Source: Acanthamoeba lenticulata
Taxonomy: Eukaryota; Discosea; Longamoebia; Acanthamoebidae
NCBI GenBank assembly: GCA_002179805.1
Contig: NAVB01003560.1
Coordinates: 1-15,930 of the forward strand
Direction: 5' to 3'
Length of the DNA stretch: 15,930 nucleotides
A program made the position numbers and the translations under genes. The notes beneath the pieces are model-generated. The model saw only the letters and a program-made list of their open reading frames with translations, did not search any database and had not been told where the DNA came from. Below, piece after piece: positions 10,109 to 15,930 of this stretch (position 1 is its first letter; every line of letters starts with the position of its first letter).

Positions 10109-10181
10109 GGGGGTGTAGCTCAGATGGTAGAGCGCTCGCTTAGCATGCGAGAGGTAAAGGGATCGATACCCTTCTCCTCCA
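10109..10181 (+). tRNA. tRNA-Ala (anticodon AGC), left copy
   Basis: 73 nt, no intron and no encoded CCA. The cloverleaf folds as acceptor GGGGGTG/CTCCTCC, D-arm GCTC/GAGC, anticodon stem CTCGC/GCGAG with loop TTAGCAT (anticodon AGC), and T-stem AAGGG/CCCTT. The G3-U70 pair that marks alanine tRNAs is present. Two oddities occur in both copies: a U6-U67 mismatch in the acceptor stem, and the T-loop ATCGATA, which has A54 and A60 instead of the usual T54. A Pol III terminator follows directly. Confidence 0.95.
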
Positions 10182-10183
10182 AA

Positions 10184-10189
10184 TTTTTT
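10184..10189 (+). terminator. Pol III terminator of left tRNA-Ala
   Basis: Run of six T beginning two bases after the discriminator base. Confidence 0.85.
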
Positions 10190-10383
10190 CGTCAATGTAA
10201 GAGTTTTTGGGCAAGGGAGAACAGAATCGACGTCAAGGGTCAAGACAGATGGTAAGCTGGATGAAGTCGCCGTGACGACCATGGCTGACCTCAAAGTGGT
10301 CTGCAAGGCTGATCAGCCACAGAATTTGCTGACAGCCCCAAAACTACTCTCAAGCTCCCTTGATTTCATGCTGCCCTCTATGT
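10190..10383. other. Spacer between tRNA-Ala and the gag relic
   Basis: About 190 bases with no recognised gene. It shows no similarity to the matching spacer of the right arm. It may be further decayed retroelement sequence, but I cannot show this. Confidence 0.5.
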
Positions 10384-10752
10384 TGAATTCAGGAACAAGG
10401 CCCAGGATCAACATGGCCTGGCCAAGGTCTTTCAGAGGAAGTGGGTGGTGCCAGCAGGTTGAAACTGCTGGGCCAGGGCCTCGAATGCTTCAGCTGGAGT
10501 GGTTGTGGCTTTGATAAAGACAAGGATGGACAGGTGGACATGCATATTGATGATGCCAAGGGTCTGCTCCCATCAGATGTTGAACTCATTGATACAGACC
10601 TGATAGACATGTTCAGGTTCATTCCTGATGGGCTCTGTAGGTTGCTCAATGGTGCCAGTGACATATCCACTGAGCCCTTTGGCTTGGAGGTGGGCCAGGA
10701 GCTATGCACGCCAGGTCCAATAGTCAGGCAAGCTGATCAGGACAGGGATGAA
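10384..10752 (-). pseudogene. Decayed Ty1/copia-like gag fragment (UBN2-type)
   Basis: Read on the minus strand, the frame gives LPDYWTWRA at about 10731-10705, then KGLSGYVTGTIEQP, and later a Trp and TTTPAEAFEALAQQF. This follows the layout of copia-type gag (Trp-x-x-Trp; L...GL..YV.G....P; a later TA.EAW..L...F segment). It is interrupted by in-frame stops at 10704-10702, 10575-10573 and 10434-10432, and the similarity seems to move to another frame after the last. No long terminal repeats, protease, integrase or reverse transcriptase are visible. It sits between tRNA-Ala and 5S rRNA in the left arm only; the right arm has no counterpart, so it either arrived after the duplication or was lost there. 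Identification rests on motif layout by eye. Confidence 0.6.
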
Positions 10753-10776
10753 GCAAGGAGGGCAAGCATGGCCAAA

Positions 10777-10895
10777 AGGATACGACACGGTGGATTCCCG
10801 GGTGGTCGCCCACCCCAGTACTAACACCGCCTGGCGCAGCTTAACTTCGCTGTTCGGATGGGAAGCGGTGCTTTCTCCGCAGTATGGCCGTATCC
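10777..10895 (-). rRNA. 5S ribosomal RNA, left copy
   Basis: 119 nt from GGATACGG to CGTATCC plus T; the two ends pair as helix I. It agrees with the 5S RNA of Acanthamoeba as I remember it. It differs from the right copy (14540-14658) at one base: position 19 is G instead of C. Position 19 lies in helix II (GCGCAG pairing with CTGCGC), so G19 makes a G-G mismatch. The TTTT following the gene may terminate Pol III. Confidence 0.95.
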
Positions 10896-10941
10896 ATCAG
10901 CCAAACGTGTCAGTTTACTCCTCATGCTGCTACAGCGAGTG
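10896..10941 (-). promoter_or_regulatory. Conserved 46-bp 5' flank of left 5S gene
   Basis: Matches 42 of 46 bases upstream of the right 5S gene (14494-14539); similarity stops abruptly beyond. The best-kept part is CTCCTCATGCTGCTACAGCG, about 20-45 bases before the gene. Could be an upstream 5S promoter element or simply the edge of the duplicated unit. Confidence 0.5.
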
Positions 10942-11148
10942 GGTTGGTGCTGTAATCTTGCCAGGTCCTCCCCTCACGAGTGCCAGATGGATCTCATCGT
11001 ACGTGGGTGGCAGGCGACCACAAAAAAGAACGAGAGCTTCTGCCAATACGCGCACGTTGACATCGCGCGAGTGCTCTGCCCACTTCCATGAACCGCCTCA
11101 CATTGTTGGTCTTAATTTATTTTGTAGAGTATGAAGGCGGTGGCGATC
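10942..11148. other. Spacer between 5S flank and APC7 stop
   Basis: About 200 bases without a recognised gene; contains the APC7 polyadenylation signal and presumably its 3' untranslated region. Confidence 0.6.
11116..11121 (-). promoter_or_regulatory. AATAAA polyadenylation signal of APC7
   Basis: AATAAA on the minus strand, 28 bases past the stop codon of the APC7 gene. Confidence 0.6.
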
Positions 11149-13639
11149 TCATCCCCGACGCACATCGTCCTCAAGATCCTCTTCCTCGAGGTCCTCCAGA
11201 TCCTGCAGTGGCGCGCCAAGTTAATTGTGGGTGTTCCTCAACCAAACATTCCCTCACCAGACACTCGATAGACGCACCTCGTCAAGGCTATTGCCCAGGT
11301 CCTCGTCCCCGTCACCGCCATCAGGCTCATCAGCCTCCGGTGGGCCTCGCATGGCCTGCTCGACCTGCTCCAGCCCCGCTTTGGCCTGCTCCGAGTGCGG
11401 ATTCAGCCTATTTGGGATTTGAATAATTGTTAACCAGTCCATCTTCGTCGTCTTCATTGCCGACGTCAACTTGAACAACAGAAACAACAAGGGCGACGCG
11501 GGCGTACGCGAGGGCGTCATGGAAGTGTCGCACGGCGTCACCGTAGCGTTCGAGCCGCGCCAGCACCTCGGCCAGCCGTACGTGAAGCACCTCGCTGGCG
11601 CCCTGGCCCAGCTGGGCCTCGAGCCTTGTGGCAGCTTCGGCGCACTTGTTCTCGAGCACGTCGACCTGGGCGAGCGCCAGGACGGTGTCGAGGGTGCCCG
11701 GGTCGAGCCGCGCCGACGCGTCGAGCATCTTGCGCGCGGCCTCGCGCGTGTGCGGCAGGTGTGACAGGACCAGGCCGTAGAGTGTGAGCACCTTGGCATT
11801 CTGCGGCATCAACTTGTAGGCCTCTCGCGCCACGCCTGCGGCCTCGGCGATCTTCTGCATCCCGAGGTAGGCCCGCACCATCCCTGCACAAGGCGCCATC
11901 GCACACATAAGCTTGATGCTGCTGCTGATGATGAGCAAACTAGGGAGATGATCATGAAGTGCGCACCCTGCAGGGCGGTGTAGTCTTTGTCGAGGCTGTA
12001 GGCCTTTCGGTAGGCCGTGGCGGCCTCCTTGTGGAGGCCCAGCGAGAGCAGCATCCCGCCCTTGATGAGCAGAGCCTCCCCATATCTGATCCCAACCAAG
12101 CCCAGCATTGACGCCATCAAGATTTCAATATGGATATCTTGCATATCAGGAGATAGATAGGCAGAAGAGAGGCACACGAACCGGTCGTTGAGGGCAAGGG
12201 CGCGGTCCAGGAAGGCGAGAGATCTGTCCGTTTGGCCCTTCATGTCGACGTACACAGACACGACCGCCCATGTCTCGGGCCGATTGGGGGCCACTTTGGT
12301 CAGCTCCTGCGGCCAGGCAAGTGTGCAAGCGTGAGCGAAAAAGAGAAAATATCAACGAACCAATCTCAAAACGGACAAGAAGGACATGTCCTGCGCACCG
12401 TGCTGAGAGAGTTGAGTCGCGTCAGATCGTTCTTGGCCTTCAACACGCACGCGAACGTGCCCAGACCCTGCAAGTACTTGGGATCTTGGTTCCGCATCTG
12501 CGCGTATGGCGGGAGACGACATGCACGTCATCAGCTGCTGCGCAAGCGAGAAGAAGACGCGGTGGGGGACAACCTCGGTGTAGGCATGGTGGGCCTGGTC
12601 CAGCTGGCCCAGGTGGACATGGCAGTTGGCCACCCGCTCCCGCACGTAGAGGTTCCGCGGGTAGGCCTGGCTGATCGGGCTCAGCGTGGAAATGGCGCCT
12701 GAAGAAGCCAGGGGTAAGCTCCCTCCCCATCAAACGGGTGTTGCCCGTGAGAAAGACACGGAAGGCAAAGGAGGGCGTACCCCGATAGTCGTAGCGCATG
12801 GTCAGCCGGTGCGACTCGGCGATGGCGCCCAGCCAGCTGACGTCGCCAGGGCTGCGCGCGTAGAGGCTCTGCAGGTCGGACCACGCCACGCCCAGCTCGA
12901 CCAGCGCCAGCACGCACTCCACGGCGTAGGGGCACTGCTTCAGGGCCTCGATGTAGGACGCTATGGCTGGCCTGTGGTGATGGCGGGAGACCACGTGTAA
13001 CGCACTTAGCTAGGTCGCAGTGGTGATTGCGCGGCAGCGCGTACCTGTGGGCACCCTGGTGGTGGTGGAGGCGACCCAAACGCGCATGAACCTCGGTGCT
13101 GCGCTCGCTTGTGGGGATGGTCTCCAACTGCGGTGGATAGCGATGATATTGGTACCGGTGCAAGACTTCCAGTCGGAGAGCAAAGCGCTGAGAGGAGGCG
13201 AACCACTGCTATTGCCTGACGCTCTTCGTTGAGTTGGCAATGGCACTGTGCGATCTTCCATTTGATCTCGGTTCCCTTGATGCCAATCGCGCGCTTCTTG
13301 GTGGCCTCATGATAGTAATCCTATGCCAAAGAAGGTGTCAGTTATCACCAGATGAGGTGTCGTGCGGAACGGACCAGAGCGCGGCTGTACTGCTCTCGCC
13401 CACAAAGGGCGTCTCCGAAGAAAACGAAAGTCTCTGCCACCATGCTCGTCGCATCCTGGGAGAGGAGCAAGTTGCCCTGCAGGTGGAGTCGATCAAAAGG
13501 TAATTTCTAACCAGCGAACGATCGAGTAATCACGCTCTCCTATCGCGAAATGCTTGGAGGAAATTCATACCAACAGCTCCGCAGACTCAAAGAGACCTCG
13601 ATCAACGAGTGTTTTGAGTTGAATGAGAAGGAAATCCAT
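11149..13639 (-). CDS. APC7: Anaphase-promoting complex subunit 7, TPR protein (528 aa, 12 exons)
   Basis: Scaffold subunit of the APC/C ubiquitin ligase that controls mitotic exit. Exons: 13639-13571, 13476-13375, 13320-13207, 13127-13045, 12971-12781, 12698-12574, 12497-12399, 12306-12182, 12085-11967, 11883-11508, 11407-11278, 11202-11149; all phases join. It starts MDFLLIQLKTLVDRGLFESA. TPR-type helix pairs run through the protein, for example RPAIASYIEALKQCP, then GEALLIKGGMLLSLGLHKEA, then EGM-like GMVRAYLGMQK, and the last repeat AVRHFHDALALNPHSEQAKA. The order and wording parallel human APC7 (565 aa), including EVLRQCP-like IEALKQCP, REAIRLAP-like RKAYSLDK and the closing acidic tail. 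The last exon encodes mostly Asp/Glu and ends at TGA in 11151-11149. No stops or frame breaks. It could conceivably be a close TPR relative (APC3/APC8), but tail and repeat content favour APC7. Confidence 0.85.
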
Positions 13640-13657
13640 GTGATGTGTTGCCACCAA

Positions 13658-13684
13658 TTTTTGTTTTGTTTTGTTTTGTTTGTT
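13658..13684. repeat. TTTTG pentanucleotide microsatellite (second site)
   Basis: About four TTTTG units plus a TTTG, just upstream of the APC7 start; same motif as at 4329-4352. Confidence 0.7.
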
Positions 13685-14019
13685 TTATGGTTCCCGCCAA
13701 AAACACTGCCAACACCTTCGACCTCTTGACCAAGACAACGCGACAGAGCGCTGGGTCTGATGATGAAGCTCTGGTTTATGGTCCATCAGATGGATAGCTT
13801 TGAAAGCCGTTGTTGGCCTTTCCAAGTGCGTCTGACTCAAACAGCTTATGCCTGTTTCACGACGTGGTTTTTCTTTTGTTGATAAGGAGGGAGACCGTTT
13901 GAAGAACTTTGCAATGGGTGTGCAGTGCAAAGCCGATCGGTGACCAGTGGCTGACCCGCAGCAAGCTGTGGGCATTAGCACCAACTAGTCCCCATCAAGA
14001 AATAAGTCTAATCTTGAGC

Positions 14020-14040
14020 GGCGAAGCATAACGCTTCGCC
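14020..14040. repeat. Perfect 8-bp stem hairpin
   Basis: GGCGAAGC, five-base loop ATAAC, GCTTCGCC. Inverted repeat alone in intergenic DNA; no T-run follows, so it is not an obvious terminator. Confidence 0.6.
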
Positions 14041-14493
14041 TACCAGAGATTAAGCTGATAAGAACAGATACTTCACTTGATCTTCGCCTTGAAGGCCGAG
14101 AAGATGGTGCTTCATCAGCTGGTCTTGCTCACCTTTTATCCCTCCCTTGCCTTGTGCTTGGCCGCAGCTGCGAAAAAGCCAAGCTTTTGCCTCCTGGAAA
14201 AAAAGCAGGAAACAGGAACCTGCAGGGCAATGACCAAACAGCTCGTGCGAACTGGTGCACATTCCTGCTTTCCGCCACGTGCTCGAGTACGACCAAAGGA
14301 ACCATCGGGCTCGGCCTGCTCCTGGGCTATGATGGCGACGGCGGATAGCCACATTTAACCCTCGTTATGTTATGGGCGTGCTGGTGTAAACAATTTGGCG
14401 ACCCAGCCAAGACCACCTTTTTATCGGTGGGCTATGGCACGGCGACGTCGTCTATCTAATTACGTGATAAGAACCACACCTCCTTCAATGTAG

Positions 14494-14539
14494 CACTCGC
14501 TGTAGCAGCATGAGGAGGAGACTGACACCTTCGGCTGAT
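14494..14539 (+). promoter_or_regulatory. Conserved 46-bp 5' flank of right 5S gene
   Basis: Mirror of 10941-10896, 42 of 46 bases equal. Confidence 0.5.
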
Positions 14540-14658
14540 GGATACGGCCATACTGCGCAGAAAGCACCGCTTCCCATCCGAACAGCGAAGTTAAGCTGCG
14601 CCAGGCGGTGTTAGTACTGGGGTGGGCGACCACCCGGGAATCCACCGTGTCGTATCCT
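14540..14658 (+). rRNA. 5S ribosomal RNA, right copy
   Basis: 119 nt, with helix I ends GGATACGG/CGTATCC and unbroken helix II (C19). This copy looks canonical. A TTTT run lies at about 14663-14666. Orientation is opposite to the left copy. Confidence 0.96.
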
Positions 14659-14911
14659 TCTCCTTTTGCCCTTATCTTTAATTGGAGTTGTCATCATCTG
14701 TATAGCTGTAAAACAGTTTGGGTGTCAACTACCTGGTAAATCACCTTGCACCATCCTTACTTACAAAAAACTAATATCTACCTAGTTCAGCCAACATTCA
14801 TCATATGCCCCTGTGCCATCATCTTTTCATCCCACTTTGTTGGTTGTTTTTTTTAGTTTGCAGCTGGGTTTGTCATCACTGGTGCTGTTACTGTTACCAA
14901 AAAACAGAGAG
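14659..14911. other. Spacer between right 5S and right tRNA-Ala
   Basis: About 250 AT-rich bases with no recognised gene and no similarity by eye to the left-arm spacer or the gag relic. Confidence 0.5.
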
Positions 14912-14917
14912 AAAAAA
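14912..14917 (-). terminator. Pol III terminator of right tRNA-Ala
   Basis: Six T on the minus strand, beginning two bases past the discriminator base of the tRNA gene at 14991-14919. Confidence 0.85.
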
Positions 14918-14918
14918 T

Positions 14919-14991
14919 TGGAGGAGAAGGGTATCGATCCCTTTACCTCTCGCATGCTAAGCGAGCGCTCTACCATCTGAGCTACACCCCC
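14919..14991 (-). tRNA. tRNA-Ala (anticodon AGC), right copy
   Basis: Identical over all 73 nt to the left copy, including the G3-U70 identity pair, the U6-U67 mismatch and the ATCGATA T-loop. Flanks are diverged on both sides. Confidence 0.95.
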
Positions 14992-15101
14992 GTTGACCCC
15001 CGTTAACTGCTGCTGGCGAGAAAAGTTTGAAAGGCGCACAGCCCTGTGGTGCGTAATCCTTGCTTTATTTTTTGTTTTGTTTTTTTTAAACAACACCAGC
15101 C

Positions 15102-15470
15102 ATGTCGTTCCGTCCCTCTTCCAGGATTATGTTCCGAGCCACTACCCCCTTCCGTGGTGGTACGTGATAGTGCTGCTTCCTTTATTTGCGATCTTCAACT
15201 AACCCTCTTCAAGGGCATGGATCACATTCTGTACACACGCCCCCTAAGCCGCGGACGCAGTATTTTGAAAAGACCGGGCCGGATCACCTCTTCTTCTCGC
15301 TTATGGGTGTGTCCGCGTTTACTGCCTTCGTCTCCTACTACGCGATTACGGTCCCGTACTTGTACGCAATGCACATCCCACTTCTCGCTAAGTGTGGAAC
15401 GGTTCTCACACGGCAGCGTGCAGCAGCAGCACTTCCCAGCCGAAGCGGCCCTGAGCAGCCAACTTCTTGA
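15102..15470 (+). CDS. Small single-membrane-span protein, right copy with lost stop codon (104 aa, 2 exons)
   Basis: Exon 1 is 15102-15159 and exon 2 is 15214-15470; the 54-nt intron is identical to that of the left copy. The first 80 residues are the same as in the left copy: differences at codon 6, in the VS codon near residue 53 and at Ala78 are silent. The stop codon TGA of the left copy is GGA here (15396-15398), so the frame runs 24 codons further to a TGA at 15468-15470. The added tail (GTVLTRQRAAAALPSRSG and on) is former 3' untranslated sequence and includes a 3-nt GCA gain relative to the left copy. AATAAA follows at 15487-15492. Either a functional variant or an early stage of decay. 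Function unknown, as for the left copy. Confidence 0.68.
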
Positions 15471-15486
15471 AGCAGCCCCAGACAAC

Positions 15487-15492
15487 AATAAA
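15487..15492 (+). promoter_or_regulatory. AATAAA polyadenylation signal of the right small gene
   Basis: Counterpart of 9604-9599; only 17 bases beyond the shifted stop codon. Confidence 0.5.
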
Positions 15493-15585
15493 TCTTCACT
15501 CCCTCCACCCAAGGCCAGAGCGAGCAAAGCTGCCTCTATATCTCTTGTTGGACAACAAACGGTCATCCGAAGACTACTACATCAA

Positions 15586-15930
15586 TCACAGGTCGGCCCA
15601 CGGGTCGGGCGCGCCGTCGGGCTCGCCCGAGTCCTTGTGCTGACGCCGCTCCTTGGCCCTCCGGTTCTGAAACCAGACCTGGACAGCGCGAGGGGTGAGG
15701 CCGGCCTCGAGGGCGAGCCGCTCCTTCATCTTCTTTGATGGCAGGGGATTATTCTTGAAGGCCTCCTCGAGAATCTCGACCTGCGCGTGGTCCTTCTTGA
15801 TCCGCTTGAGCCGTCGCTGGCGGTCGGCCTCGGTCTCGTCTCCACCGCTCCCGCCGGCCTCCTCGTCCTGGTGCTGCTGCTGTTGCTGCAGTCGTCGCCG
15901 CTGGTCCTCTTCGGCCTTGCGCTTGCGCAG
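15586..15930 (-). CDS. Homeodomain protein, second copy, 3' part only (window edge)
   Basis: Last 114 codons plus stop of a second homeobox gene, continuing past the window edge. It contains the complete 60-residue homeodomain with WFQNRR intact and the same C-terminus (ending DPWADL). By eye it differs from 9161-9505 by one silent change (GAT to GAC for Asp, five codons before the final Leu region). The two homeobox genes point at each other across the APC7 region. Whether the full second copy exists cannot be told from this window. Confidence 0.88.
   Translation of the reverse strand: MRKRKAEEDQRRRLQQQQQHQDEEAGGSGGDETEADRQRRLKRIKKDHAQVEILEEAFKNNPLPSKKMKERLALEAGLTPRAVQVWFQNRRAKERRQHKDSGEPDGAPDPWADL

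Larger units (their letters stand above)
9161..10181. repeat. Left arm of large inverted repeat
   Basis: Matches the reverse complement of 14919-15930. By eye, 9161 to about 9999 differs from 15930 to about 15090 by some seven substitutions and one 3-nt indel. The next ~110 bases are only patchily alignable, then the 73-nt tRNA gene is identical. The repeat may extend further because the right arm is cut by the window edge. A mirrored 5S gene lies inward of each arm. Confidence 0.93.
13640..14493. other. Intergenic region upstream of APC7
   Basis: About 850 bases without a gene I can recognise. It begins with a TTTTG microsatellite (about 13658-13684) and holds a perfect short hairpin at 14020-14040. 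Open frames of up to 100 codons near 13685-13984 and 14050-14358 on both strands match no family I know and have no visible exon structure. Confidence 0.5.
14919..15930. repeat. Right arm of large inverted repeat
   Basis: Reverse complement partner of 9161-10181 (see there). It runs into the window edge while still matching almost perfectly, so the true end lies outside. Confidence 0.93.

Noticed and set aside
10441..10824. Plus-strand frame with an EF-hand-like DKDKDGQVD stretch
   Set aside because: Only a fragment of the loop, no EF-hand helices, and it runs into the antisense of 5S rRNA; the minus-strand gag reading explains the region better.
14050..14358. Overlapping open frames on both strands upstream of the right 5S gene
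   Set aside because: Similar length on both strands and three frames, no recognisable domain; not supported as a gene.
14827..15096. Minus-strand frame across the right tRNA-Ala
   Set aside because: Consists largely of tRNA and Pol III terminator sequence.
1..15930. CRISPR arrays, bacterial operons, insertion sequences
   Set aside because: No regularly spaced repeats, no Shine-Dalgarno or operon features; intron-rich eukaryotic DNA.

Overview
The window looks like nuclear DNA of an amoebozoan, most probably Acanthamoeba. The genes carry many short introns, exons are GC-rich and intergenic DNA is AT-rich. Two 119-nt genes match the Acanthamoeba 5S rRNA as I remember it; species is an inference that a database search could overturn. 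I placed introns by hand, requiring GT...AG borders, an unbroken reading frame and sense in the protein family. 26 of 32 donors have C at intron position +4.

Left part (1-6820), three genes in tandem on the minus strand: a 15-exon C2-DH-PH Rho guanine-nucleotide exchange factor with a long Lys/Glu tail (4258-114), a membrane-anchored class II cyclic-nucleotide phosphodiesterase (6222-4527), and ribosomal stalk protein P1 (6820-6367). The first two are signalling genes (Rho-type GTPase and cAMP); adjacency alone does not show that they work together.

Middle (6821-7771): about 950 bases without a recognisable gene, ending in a TATA-like box before a 577-codon homeodomain protein on the plus strand (7772-9505).

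Right part (9161-15930) is a large imperfect inverted repeat. The left arm reads: end of the homeobox gene (+), a small probable mitochondrial membrane protein (-), tRNA-Ala(AGC) (+), a decayed Ty1/copia-like gag fragment (-), 5S rRNA (-). The right arm mirrors this: 5S (+), tRNA-Ala (-), small protein (+), homeobox gene (-, cut by the window edge). Only the gag fragment has no partner. In the centre lies a 12-exon gene for APC7, a TPR subunit of the anaphase-promoting complex (13639-11149, -). The outer ~835 bp of the arms differ by about seven substitutions and one 3-nt indel. The DNA between small gene and tRNA is strongly diverged, while the tRNAs are identical and the 5S genes differ at one base.

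Most interesting points: the mirrored duplication itself, a lost stop codon in one copy of the small gene, an initiator-type T-loop (A54/A60) in an elongator tRNA-Ala, a helix-breaking change in one 5S copy, a non-standard P1 C-terminus, and the +4C splice-donor pattern.
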